A stretch of DNA of 62,705 bases from the NCBI GenBank assembly GCA_022843465.1, contig JALHNO010000016.1:34728-97432 (forward strand), given 5' to 3'. The stretch is from Pseudomonadota bacterium. Its GTDB lineage: Bacteria > Pseudomonadota > Gammaproteobacteria > Xanthomonadales > Ahniellaceae. The notes beneath the pieces were generated by a model. That model did no database searches. It saw nothing but the letters and a program-made list of their open reading frames with translations, and was not told the origin of the DNA. Positions 47,522 through 59,634 of this stretch are shown one piece after another (within the stretch, counting starts at the first letter, position 1; each line of letters begins with the position of its first letter). Position numbers and translations under genes: made by a program.

Positions 47522-49615
47522 TCAGCGCAGCTTTTCCCAGAGGAAGCGATAGGCCAGCGCCGACATGAAGGCCGCCTGCCGATTGTTCGCGGCGCCGCCG
47601 TGGCCGCCTTCGATATTCTCGTAGTAGCGCACATCGTGGCCCTGGGCCAGCATCAGGGCCGTCATCTTGCGCGCATGACCGGGATGCACGCGATCGTCGC
47701 GCGTCGACGTGGTGAACAGGGTCGGCGGATACTTCGTGGTCTTCTCGACATTGTGGTACGGCGAGAACGTCTCGATGAACTTCCACTCATCGGCCACGTC
47801 GGGGTCGCCGTACTCACCCATCCACGAGGCGCCTGCCAACAGGGTGTGATAGCGCTTCATGTCGAGCAGCGGAACCTGGCAGACAATCGCCCCAAAAAGA
47901 TCGGGGCGCATCGTCAGCATATTGCCCATCAGCAGCCCGCCATTGGAACCACCCTGGATACCGAGATGTGGCGTACTGGTGAGCTTGCGTTCGTTCAGAT
48001 GCTCGGCGACTGCGATGAAGTCCTCATAGGCGCGATGCCGGTTCGCCTTCAGTGCCGCCTGGTGCCAGGTTGGGCCAAACTCGCCGCCGCCGCGGATATT
48101 GGCGACCACGAACACACCGCCCTGTTCCAGCCAGGCCTTGCCGGCCGTCGCGCTGTAGTTCGGCACCATCGAGACTTCGAAGCCGCCGTAACCATAGAGC
48201 AGGGTCGGGTTCTTGCTGTCGAGCTTGAGTTTGCTGGACGCCACCTGGAAATACGGCACACGCGTGCCATCCCTGGATTTCGCCTCATGCTGGGTGACTT
48301 CAAGCCCGCTGGCATCGAAGTACGCCGGCAACTGCTTGAGTTTCTCCGGCTTGGCCGCACCGACACTGCCGAGATAGAGACTGGTTGGCGTCACGTAATC
48401 GGTGATGGTCAGGAAGTAGTCGTCCGAGGCCTCGTCATCGACGGCATCAACGCCAATCGTGCCGAATTCGGGAAGTCCCGCGATTGCTTCGCGCGTCCAC
48501 TTGCCGTCCTTGCGGGTGAGCACGTAAAGGCGATTGCGGACATTGTCCAGCTCATTGAGCAGGACGTGGTTGAGGGTGGCACTGAAGCCTGCCAACGAGG
48601 TGCGCGCGGTCGGCCTGAACAGCACCTCGAACTTGCGTTCGCCGGCCAGGAAGGCCTCAAAATCGGCCGCGAGCAGCGCCCCGGCAGGCCAGGTCTGGTC
48701 GCCAACGGTCCAGTCCTCGCGCAGGTGGATCAACAGACTGTCGCGTACGACACTGGCCTCGGCACTGTCCTGCTTGTCGATACGGATCGTCTTGCCATCG
48801 CGCAGCAGGAACAGTTCGTTGGTATAGAACGTGATCGCACGCGAAATGAAATCGCGCTCATAGCCTTTGGCATGGTCGCGGTAAGCGACCACGGCGATGT
48901 CTTCGGGCCTGCCCTCGTAGACCAGACGAGCCTCGCTGAGCGCAGTTCCGCGCTGCCAGCGCTTGACGATGCGCGGGTAACCCGACTCGGTCATCGAGCC
49001 GGGGCCAAAGTTGGTGGCCACGTAGAGCGTGTCGGCATCGATCCAGCCGACACTGCTCTTGGCCTCGGGCAGGCTGAAGCCGGATTCGACGAAGGCCTTC
49101 TTCTCGAGATCGAACTCCCGTTTCACATCCGCATCGGCACCGCCGCGCGACAACGCCACCAGGCAGCGCCGATAGTCCGACTTCAGGCAGTCGCTGCCAT
49201 GCCAGACCCAGTTTTCCTTCTCCGTTTTCGACAAGGCATCGAGATCGAGGACGGTCTCCCACTTGGGCTCGGACTTGCGGTACTCGGCCAGGCTGGTACG
49301 TCGCCAGATGCCGCGCTCGTGACTGGCATCGCGCCAGAAATTGTAGAAGTACGCGCCCATCTTGCTGACGTAGGGAATCCGCTCGTTGGAATCAAGAATC
49401 TTCAGCAGATCCTTCTCGAGCGTGTCGAAAGCCTTGCCGGAGGCCAGTTCTGCGGTGCTTTCGACATTGCGTGCGCGCACCCAGTCGAGGGCCTTGTCGC
49501 CACCAACATCCTCCAGCCAGAGATAGGGATCGGTGCCGTCGGCAGTTTTTTCGGCCTGGGCCGCAAGCGGGAAGGTGGTCATGGCGGCAAGCAAGGCAAA
49601 CGGGATCAGGCGCAT
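47522..49615 (-). CDS. Exported prolyl oligopeptidase (S9A family)
   Basis: A 697-residue serine peptidase that cuts short peptides after proline, probably in the periplasm given its signal peptide (MRLIPFALLAAMTTFPLAAQA). A seven-bladed propeller (about 75-430) gates the active site; the catalytic domain carries S557 (GGSNGGL), D640 (STRDDRV) and H672 (EGGHGGA), the correct S9A order. The start is ATG 49615. The SFPD-repeat gene lies 82 bp upstream on the same strand. Confidence 0.92.
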   Translation of the reverse strand: MRLIPFALLAAMTTFPLAAQAEKTADGTDPYLWLEDVGGDKALDWVRARNVESTAELASGKAFDTLEKDLLKILDSNERIPYVSKMGAYFYNFWRDASHERGIWRRTSLAEYRKSEPKWETVLDLDALSKTEKENWVWHGSDCLKSDYRRCLVALSRGGADADVKREFDLEKKAFVESGFSLPEAKSSVGWIDADTLYVATNFGPGSMTESGYPRIVKRWQRGTALSEARLVYEGRPEDIAVVAYRDHAKGYERDFISRAITFYTNELFLLRDGKTIRIDKQDSAEASVVRDSLLIHLREDWTVGDQTWPAGALLAADFEAFLAGERKFEVLFRPTARTSLAGFSATLNHVLLNELDNVRNRLYVLTRKDGKWTREAIAGLPEFGTIGVDAVDDEASDDYFLTITDYVTPTSLYLGSVGAAKPEKLKQLPAYFDASGLEVTQHEAKSRDGTRVPYFQVASSKLKLDSKNPTLLYGYGGFEVSMVPNYSATAGKAWLEQGGVFVVANIRGGGEFGPTWHQAALKANRHRAYEDFIAVAEHLNERKLTSTPHLGIQGGSNGGLLMGNMLTMRPDLFGAIVCQVPLLDMKRYHTLLAGASWMGEYGDPDVADEWKFIETFSPYHNVEKTTKYPPTLFTTSTRDDRVHPGHARKMTALMLAQGHDVRYYENIEGGHGGAANNRQAAFMSALAYRFLWEKLR

Positions 49616-49697
49616 GGCGGAAATACTCGATCAGTCCGGACGACAGCGCAGAATAGCCCGGCCGCGCCCCGACCTCATGGGCCGAAGGTCAGGCTGA

Positions 49698-50000
49698 CTA
49701 CTGCGGACCCGGAAAGCTGTCGACGTACTTGATGGTGAAATCCGGAAAGCTGTCGACGATCTGGATCTTGTAGTCGGGAAAACTGTCGACAATCTGCCAG
49801 CGTCCGGCACGGTCGGGAAAGCTGCTGACCTTCTGCACGTGCAGGTCGGCAAAACTGCCGACCTCCTTGACCTTGTAGTCCGGAAAACTGGTGACAAACT
49901 GGATACGCCCGAAAATCAATGCGACATCGGGGCGCTCCGCGGCCGAACCCGGCAGCAAGGCCGATATCACCAGCAGCAACCCCATCACCAGGACCTTCAT
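49698..50000 (-). CDS. Small exported protein made of SFPD repeats
   Basis: A 100-residue protein with a signal peptide (MKVLVMGLLLVISALLPGSAA). Almost all of the mature part is six copies of an 11-residue unit, x-x-x-V-x-S-F-P-D-x-x: IQFVTSFPDYK, VKEVGSFADLH, VQKVSSFPDRA(GR), WQIVDSFPDYK, IQIVDSFPDFT, IKYVDSFPGPQ. Regular spacing of hydrophobic residues suggests a stacked beta solenoid or beta sheet. GGAG lies before the ATG at 50000; the frame is open further upstream but without a signal peptide there. Function unknown. It lies upstream of the S9 peptidase gene on the same strand and may be co-transcribed with it. Confidence 0.8.
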   Translation of the reverse strand: MKVLVMGLLLVISALLPGSAAERPDVALIFGRIQFVTSFPDYKVKEVGSFADLHVQKVSSFPDRAGRWQIVDSFPDYKIQIVDSFPDFTIKYVDSFPGPQ

Positions 50001-50184
50001 CGCCTGCTCCTCCGCTCTTGCCGGGAATCCTAGCCGAACCACCGCTGCTGCGGTCATTCTGCCAGCCGACAGCTGAATCCCGCGTCGGACCGGATTAGAC
50101 TCCACAGCGGAACCAAGTCCGCAGCAAGGCTGCGTTCGCAAGCGCCCTCGCCGGGCGTTCTATCGGCATCGGGATCAGGAGTTC

Positions 50185-51585
50185 ATGATGCTTCGCCCAT
50201 TGTCTTGCCTGCTGGGTCTGCTCGCCTTCGTCGGCCCACTGAACGCCGCGACCTATCAGGTCGGGCCCTCGCATCCCCCACATACCACTCTGGCCCTGCT
50301 GTTCAGCAATGTCGATCTCGGTCCCGGCGACATTGTCGAGGTCGAGGGCGGCGTGATCTATGACGTCGGTACCCCGGGTTTGATCATGCAGGAGAGCGAC
50401 AGCGGCGCCCCTGGCAATCCGGTGATCCTGCGTGGCATGCCGGTGGGCGGGCAACGACCGCATCTGCGTGGCGGCAGCAATACGATCGAGTTTCGTTCCT
50501 CGAACCATGTCGTGTTTGAGAACTTCGAGGTCAGCGGCACCGGCAATACTGCGACCGGTACGTTTCGTTGCATCTATCACCACGCCCACGACATCACGAT
50601 CCGCAATGTGATCGTGCGCGACTGTCCGCGCCACGGCATCCTCGGCGCGGATACCGATTCCGGCTCGTTGACGGTCGAATGCTCCGAGATCCGCAACAGC
50701 GGCTCGAACCAGGGCAATCATGCGATCTACATGGCGACCGATCAGATCACCTACCCGGGCGCGGTGTTCCGTCTGCAGTACAGCTATCTGCACGATTCCC
50801 GCTTCGGCGACAGCGGCGAAGGCGGCAACCTGATCAAGAGTCGCGCCGAGCGCAACCAGATCTACTACAACTGGCTGGAAGCCGCCTGGTACCACGAGCT
50901 GGAACTGATCGGCCCGGACCCCTGCGGCGGCTGTCAGCAGCCCGGCTGGAGCAATGACACCGCCCGCGAGGACTCCGACGTGGTCGGCAATGTCATCGTG
51001 CACACCTCGGATTTCGGTTCGGTGCTGAGACTCGGTGGCGACAATACCGGCGCCAGTTACGGACGCTATCGACTGGTCAACAATACGATCGTGCGTCTCG
51101 GCGGCGCCGAGAGCGAGTCGACGATATTCCGGCTGTTCGACGACATTCTCTCGGTCGAGATGCACAACAACGTGATCTGGCGCGATACCGGCAATGTGCG
51201 TGCGGTGCGCGAAGTCGAGGCGCTCTGGGTGGCCGGCTCACAGATCAGTGGCAGCAACAACTGGATCAAGTCGGGCGCGACTTTCTTGCCGGCGACCTGG
51301 ACCAATACCCTGCAGGGCAGCCTGCCCGGCTTCAGCAATGCCGGCGCATTCGATTTCACGCTGAGCAGTACCAGTCCGGCACTCGACAACGCCGGCCCGG
51401 CGACGCCGACCTTCGGCAGCGACTACCACCTGCCTTCGTTGCTGTTTCCACCGGTACTGCATCCGCCACAACGCGCCCTGATCGCAGTCGGCACGATCCC
51501 GCCACGGCCGACGAACGGGATACTGGATCGCGGGGCATTCGAGCGTCCGAACGACGATACCCTGTTCGCCAATGGATTCGAGTAG
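50185..51585 (+). CDS. Secreted right-handed beta-helix protein with NGFE tail
   Basis: A 466-residue predicted secreted protein with a signal peptide ending PLNAA. The body is a series of short beta-helix coils typical of pectate lyase-like folds (NHVVFENFEVSG, HDITIRNVIVRDC, NQIYYNWLEAA, NVIVHTSDFG, YRLVNNTIVRLGG, VEMHNNVIWRD). No specific polysaccharide-lyase catalytic motif is evident. It ends DDTLFANGFE, the same tail style as the subtilase. AGGAG precedes ATG 50185/50188. It probably binds or acts on polysaccharide outside the cell. Confidence 0.82.
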   Translation: MMLRPLSCLLGLLAFVGPLNAATYQVGPSHPPHTTLALLFSNVDLGPGDIVEVEGGVIYDVGTPGLIMQESDSGAPGNPVILRGMPVGGQRPHLRGGSNTIEFRSSNHVVFENFEVSGTGNTATGTFRCIYHHAHDITIRNVIVRDCPRHGILGADTDSGSLTVECSEIRNSGSNQGNHAIYMATDQITYPGAVFRLQYSYLHDSRFGDSGEGGNLIKSRAERNQIYYNWLEAAWYHELELIGPDPCGGCQQPGWSNDTAREDSDVVGNVIVHTSDFGSVLRLGGDNTGASYGRYRLVNNTIVRLGGAESESTIFRLFDDILSVEMHNNVIWRDTGNVRAVREVEALWVAGSQISGSNNWIKSGATFLPATWTNTLQGSLPGFSNAGAFDFTLSSTSPALDNAGPATPTFGSDYHLPSLLFPPVLHPPQRALIAVGTIPPRPTNGILDRGAFERPNDDTLFANGFE

Positions 51586-51634
51586 GCCCTGCTCCCGGCC
51601 AGTTGCCGCCGAGCGCGTGGTGCCACCGTGGAGC

Positions 51635-51928
51635 TCAGGACCCGTCTGCGCGCTGCACCTCAACCGCAAGCAGACGACCACCGGCCACACTGATCGACAG
51701 TTCGATGGAACGACAGCAGACCTGGCAGTCTTCGATGCAGACCTGATCTCCCAGGGTCAGATCAAGTGCACTGTCGTAGCTGCCACCACAATGCGGACAG
51801 CTGACGCTGACAAATCGGCTCAGGGGTGACATGCGCCGATCGCGTCCGGCTTCGATCACCGGTTCCAGCCCATAGCGCTGATCGGTGTCCTGAGCCGAGG
51901 GCGCCGAACCATTCATCTGCTTGGCCAT
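51635..51928 (-). CDS. CPXCG-motif cysteine-rich protein
   Basis: A 97-residue protein with a zinc-ribbon-like pattern: SCPHCGGSYDSALDL then CIEDCQVCCRSIEL, the two halves of the CPXCG family. The N-terminus is poorly conserved and soluble. Function unknown. I chose ATG 51928, 5 nt after GGGAG. It is transcribed alone on the minus strand, with the DDAH-like gene upstream. Confidence 0.82.
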   Translation of the reverse strand: MAKQMNGSAPSAQDTDQRYGLEPVIEAGRDRRMSPLSRFVSVSCPHCGGSYDSALDLTLGDQVCIEDCQVCCRSIELSISVAGGRLLAVEVQRADGS

Positions 51929-52044
51929 GATCACTCCCGTTGTTCTTGCCGGGTGGTGTGTCGATCCTACTCCGGATCAACCTCGCTGACAGCACGTCGC
52001 AAAATATTTGACTCCAGCGAACCTCAGTCTCGGCGATCGCTGAT

Positions 52045-52818
52045 TCAGACCGCCAGCGGCTCAAACACCAGGCTGCAGCAGGTCACCGCACCCTCGGCCT
52101 TCTGCAGTTCCGACACAGCGACCGTATGCACCTCGATGCCCTCCTTACGCAGGCGCGCCGTGGTCCGCGGAAAGCAATCGGGATAGATCAGTTTCTCGCC
52201 AATCCGCAGGGTATTGGCGGCATGGGGCTCGGACGGATCAATCGTCAGCAGCCGGAACGATCCGAATGGGCTGACGTCGATCCAGTCGGGCTGCACCAGC
52301 AGCAGACCATCGGCAACACAGGTCACCGCCGATTTCAGGTGCAGGCAATCCTGGATCGCGACCTCTTGCACCTCATATCCCCAGGGCGCCAGCAGGCTGC
52401 GCAGCTGCGTGATGGCAGCCTGGTTGCTGCGCCCGCTGAGGCCGACATACAGGGTGCGCCCGATCCGCATCACATCGCCGCCATCGAGCGTTCCCGGCGC
52501 CTCGATCCGCAGCAGAGGCCGATGGGCAGCGAGCACCTGCTCGATGGACGCCGATTCCGGACGCCGCGACTCGGCGCCGGGGCGGGTCAGTACGGCCACT
52601 TCATCGAGCACAAGGGCGATGTCTTCGACAAAGACACTGTCAGCCAGTTCGGGCTCTTCCGGCAATTCATTAACCGAACAGCCGAGAGCACGCAGACTTT
52701 CCACGTAATCGGCGTGCTGGCGTGCCGCGAGATCAAGATCGATCTCCTCGCGCTCGACATGACTGAGTTCGCAACGGGCCATGGCCGGGCTGACGCGGCG
52801 GGTGATGGCAATCGGCAT
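52045..52818 (-). CDS. Dimethylarginine dimethylaminohydrolase (DDAH)-like hydrolase
   Basis: A 257-residue member of the amidinotransferase/pentein superfamily. Likely active-site parts are VFVED (E65, D66), LDGGDV (111-116), the histidine of CLHLKSAVTC (H160) and the nucleophile Cys in AVTCCSLVF (C247 or C248). These positions match Pseudomonas aeruginosa DDAH as I recall it (His162, Cys249). DDAH splits methylated arginines into citrulline and dimethylamine; arginine deiminase-like activity cannot be ruled out. AGGA lies 9 nt before the ATG. Confidence 0.85.
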   Translation of the reverse strand: MPIAITRRVSPAMARCELSHVEREEIDLDLAARQHADYVESLRALGCSVNELPEEPELADSVFVEDIALVLDEVAVLTRPGAESRRPESASIEQVLAAHRPLLRIEAPGTLDGGDVMRIGRTLYVGLSGRSNQAAITQLRSLLAPWGYEVQEVAIQDCLHLKSAVTCVADGLLLVQPDWIDVSPFGSFRLLTIDPSEPHAANTLRIGEKLIYPDCFPRTTARLRKEGIEVHTVAVSELQKAEGAVTCCSLVFEPLAV

Positions 52819-52877
52819 GGTGCAGAATCCTGTTAGTGAATGTCGAAGCGCGGGCGCAGACCCGCGCTCGGGAAACC

Positions 52878-56177
<3,300 letters not shown>

Positions 56178-56430
56178 TCAAACCCCCAGAATATCGAACA
56201 TCAGGTCCATGAACAGGCCGGCTTTCCCCTTGCCAGGGCGGCCCAGAGCAACGCCCAACCGTAGCGAATCCGCGGTCTTGGCGCCATCGGCCAGAAGGCA
56301 GGGTCAGCCCGGACCCGGGATCGAACCGGCATGCCGGCGACAAATCGCTGGATCAACGCGGGCTCGACACATCCTTCAGGCCCAATGCGCTTAAACTCGG
56401 GGTCTGGTGCCACAGAATCCGGTGAATACG

Positions 56431-56904
56431 ATGACGCAGAAACTCTGGAACAACGCAACGCGACTGTCCCTGCTGCTGGCGGTTGCGCTCCTGGCCGCCT
56501 GCGGAGGGCGCGAGATCAAGCGGGTCAATCCACCGCAGGTGTCGATCCAGAAGCTTCAATTGCAATCGGGCCGGCATATCGTGCTGGATCTGCGGGTGCA
56601 CAACCACAGTGATGTGCCGATGCGAATCGCCAATATCGATCTCGCGCTTCAGTTGGCGAGCCGCGAGGCCAGCCAGATCGCGCTCAGCCCCGACCTCAAC
56701 GTGTCTCCGCATACCGCCGAAATCGTCGCCTACCGTTTTCAACCGGACGACGAGATCGCCGCCGCGTTCGAGCGCGCGCTGACAGCAGGCATCACCTACC
56801 GGCTGCGCGGCGAAGTGCGCAGCAGCGAGCCGCGGCGTACCGATACCGTCGAGTACGATGGCCGGCTCAATCCGGTACCGGGTATGCCCGGCGAGTTCCG
56901 CTGA
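56431..56904 (+). CDS. LEA14-like (WHy domain) lipoprotein
   Basis: A 157-residue lipoprotein. The signal peptide ends L-L-A-A-C with lipidated C24. The mature part fits the LEA type 2/WHy domain, with VSIQKLQLQSGRHIVLDLRVHNHSDVPM in the centre and an even beta-strand pattern. The family is linked to desiccation or stress tolerance in plants and bacteria. I start at ATG 56431; an in-frame GTG at 56407 is the alternative. The acyl-CoA dehydrogenase gene follows on the same strand after 75 bp. Confidence 0.82.
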   Translation: MTQKLWNNATRLSLLLAVALLAACGGREIKRVNPPQVSIQKLQLQSGRHIVLDLRVHNHSDVPMRIANIDLALQLASREASQIALSPDLNVSPHTAEIVAYRFQPDDEIAAAFERALTAGITYRLRGEVRSSEPRRTDTVEYDGRLNPVPGMPGEFR

Positions 56905-56979
56905 TATCCGCACGTCGCAGCGCTCCGAGCACGCCATTCTCGCTGCGAAAAACATACTTCTGAACACGGAGACTTCCCG

Positions 56980-58758
56980 ATGAGTCGCTACACCGCCCCG
57001 CTGCGCGAAATGCGCTTTGTACTGTTCGACGTGCTGCAGGCCGAGCAGGTGTTTGCCGGCCTGGACAACAGCGGGCACGCCAGCCGCGATCTGATCGACG
57101 CCGTGCTGGACGAAGGCGCACGCTTCAACGAGCAGGTACTGGCGCCGCTGAACAAGACCGGTGATGAGGAAGGTTGCCACTTTGAGAACGGCGCCGTGCG
57201 TTCGCCCAAGGGTTTCCGGGAGGCCTACGCGCAGTTTGTCGAGGGCGGCTGGAGCGGACTGACCGCGCCCGAGGAATTCGGCGGCCAGTACCTGCCCGAG
57301 GTCATCGGTGCCGTGTTCAAGGAGATGATCGATGCCGCCAATCTGAGTTGGGGCACCTACCCGCTGCTTTCGCACGGCGCCACCGAGTCCCTGCGCCATG
57401 TCGGCGCCGACTGGCAGAAGGAAGTGTTCCTGAAACCGATCGTCGAGGGCCGCTGGACCGGCACCATGTGCCTGACCGAACCGCATTGCGGATCCGACCT
57501 TGGTCTGCTCAAGACCAAGGCCGAGCCCAACGCCGATGGCAGTCATCGCATCAGCGGCACCAAGATCTTCATCACCGCCGGCGAGCACGACATGACGGAG
57601 AACATCGTGCATCTGGTGCTGGCGCGGCTGCCAGATGCGCCGCCGGGTGTGCGCGGCATCTCGCTGTTCATCGTGCCGAAATTCCGCGTCAGCCGTGACG
57701 GTGTGGTCGGCGCCCGCAATGAGGTCAGCTGTGGCTCGATCGAACACAAGATGGGCATCAAGGGCTCGGCTACCTGTGTGATGAATTTCGATGGCGCCGA
57801 GGGCTATCTGATCGGCGAACCGAACCGCGGTCTGGCAGCGATGTTCCTGATGATGAACAGTGCCCGCCTTGCAGTGGGTCTGCAGGGCCTGGGCCTGATG
57901 GAGCGGGCCTGGCAGAACTCGCTGGCGTATGCACGTGACCGTCTGCAAGGCCGCGCGTTGACCGGACCCAAGCGCCCCGACAAGCCGGCCGATCCGCTGG
58001 TGGTGCATCCGGATATCCGCCGCATGCTGTTTACCCAGAAGGCACTGATCGAGCCCGGACGCGCCCTCGCCTATCGTACGGTCATGCTGGTCGACGAAGC
58101 CGAACGCTCACCCGATCCCGATGCACGCAAGCGGGCAGACGATCTGCTCGGATTTCTCACCCCGATCGTCAAGGCAAGCCTTACCGAATTTGCCAACGAG
58201 TGCTGCTATCACGCGCAACAGATTTTCGGCGGCCACGGCTATATCCGCGAGTGGGGCATGGAGCAGCTGTCGCGCGACGCCCGCATCACCACCGTCTACG
58301 AAGGCACCACCGGCATCCAGGCGATGGATCTGATCGGCCGCAAGGTGCTGCAGTTGCAGGGCGCCGGACTCAAATTGTTTGGTGCCGAAATCGGTGCCTT
58401 CTGTGCCGAGAACGTCGCCAATGCGGCACTCGCCGAGTTCATCGAACCGCTGGCGCGACTGACCCAGGAGTGGATGGAACTCACGCTGGGCGTTGGCAAG
58501 GCGGCACAGAGCAATCCCGATGACACCGGCGCAGCGGCGCATGATTATCTGTTCTATTCAACTTATACCGCGTATGCCTACTACAGCGTGCGCCTGCTCG
58601 CCGCCGCAGCCAACCAGCCCGAGGACTTCCGCGCCGCCAAGCTCGCCAATGCGCGCTTCTACTTCCAACGCATCCTGCCGCGCGCCCACGCCCATGCCGC
58701 AGCGATCCGATCCGGCAGCGCCAATCTGATGAGCCTGCCCGAGGAGTTGTTCGTCTAG
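56980..58758 (+). CDS. Acyl-CoA dehydrogenase, DmdC/FadE-like
   Basis: A 592-residue FAD enzyme that introduces a double bond between carbons 2 and 3 of an acyl-CoA in beta-oxidation. The family segments are GWSGLTAPEEFGGQ, MCLTEPHCGSDLG (FAD-binding signature 1), ITAGEHDMTEN, and QIFGGHGYIREWGMEQLSRDARITTVYEGTTGIQ (signature 2, with the catalytic Glu). The length and the extra C-terminal helical domain match the 3-methylmercaptopropionyl-CoA dehydrogenase (DmdC) subgroup, whose members in ordinary bacteria usually serve general fatty-acid oxidation. GGAG precedes the ATG. Confidence 0.93.
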   Translation: MSRYTAPLREMRFVLFDVLQAEQVFAGLDNSGHASRDLIDAVLDEGARFNEQVLAPLNKTGDEEGCHFENGAVRSPKGFREAYAQFVEGGWSGLTAPEEFGGQYLPEVIGAVFKEMIDAANLSWGTYPLLSHGATESLRHVGADWQKEVFLKPIVEGRWTGTMCLTEPHCGSDLGLLKTKAEPNADGSHRISGTKIFITAGEHDMTENIVHLVLARLPDAPPGVRGISLFIVPKFRVSRDGVVGARNEVSCGSIEHKMGIKGSATCVMNFDGAEGYLIGEPNRGLAAMFLMMNSARLAVGLQGLGLMERAWQNSLAYARDRLQGRALTGPKRPDKPADPLVVHPDIRRMLFTQKALIEPGRALAYRTVMLVDEAERSPDPDARKRADDLLGFLTPIVKASLTEFANECCYHAQQIFGGHGYIREWGMEQLSRDARITTVYEGTTGIQAMDLIGRKVLQLQGAGLKLFGAEIGAFCAENVANAALAEFIEPLARLTQEWMELTLGVGKAAQSNPDDTGAAAHDYLFYSTYTAYAYYSVRLLAAAANQPEDFRAAKLANARFYFQRILPRAHAHAAAIRSGSANLMSLPEELFV

Positions 58759-59560
58759 AACGCAGGGCGGATCCCGCGCAGAACGTAGGGCGGATCCCGC
58801 GCAGCGGTATCCGCCGCGTAGTCGTTCCGGCAGAGCGTTTGCCGGCACGCTCGTTGCTCCCGGATCGGAGCTTCGTTCTGATTGATGCAGGCGCATTCCC
58901 ATGTCGGGTACCGCTGCGCGGGACCCGACCTACGCGGCTGCGCGGGACCCGACCTACGTGGCTGTCGCGGATCAGAGACGGCATCTCGCAGAGATGCCCT
59001 ACAGAACGTAGGGCGGATCCCGCGCAGAACGTAGGGCGGATCCCGCGCAGCGGTATCCGCCGCGTAGTCGTTCCGGCTGACCGTTTGCCGGCAGGCTCGT
59101 TGCTCCCGGATCGGAGCTTCGTTCTGATTGATGCAGGCGCATTCCCATGTCGGGTACCGCTGCGCGGGACCCGACCTACGTGGCTGTCGCGGATCAGAGA
59201 CGGCATCTCGCAGAGGTGCCCTACAGAACGTAGGGCGGATCCCGCGCAGCGGTATCCGCCGCGTAGTCGTTCCGGCAGAGCGTTTGCCGGCACGCTCGTT
59301 GCTCCCGGATCGGAGCTTCGTTCTGATTGATGCAGGCGCATTCCCATGTCGGGTACCGCTGCGCGGGACCCGACCTACGCGACTGTCGCGGATCAGAGAC
59401 GGCATCTCGCAGAGATGCCCTACAGAACGTAGGGCGGATCCCGCGCAGAACGTAGGGCGGATCCCGCGCAGCGGAATCCGCCGCGTGGTCGTGCCGGCAG
59501 ACCGTTTGCCGGCAGGCTCGTTGCTGCCGGAGCGGACATTCGTTCTGCTGGATGCAGATC
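58759..59560. repeat. Mosaic REP array (GCGGAT family)
   Basis: The head AACGTAGGGCGGAT (first copy AACGCAGGG) starts at 58759/58782, 59005/59028, 59227 and 59426/59449. At three of the four places it is doubled with a 23-bp spacing. Units repeat every 199 bp, or 222-246 bp where the head is doubled. Each unit has a GTAG-headed hairpin on plus, a filler (CGTTTGCCGGCA, CGTTGCTCCCGGATC), and an inverted partner ending in ACCCGACCTAC. A third hairpin of the GCATCTC family (ending CCCTACAG) is built into the unit, so two REP families have been amplified together. No gene is seen here. Confidence 0.92.
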
Positions 59561-59634
59561 ACAGACGACGTAACCCAGCCCGGTCATGCCGTTGTGAGCC
59601 GTCGTCCCGGCCGATGCCTGTTGGCCGACAGAGC

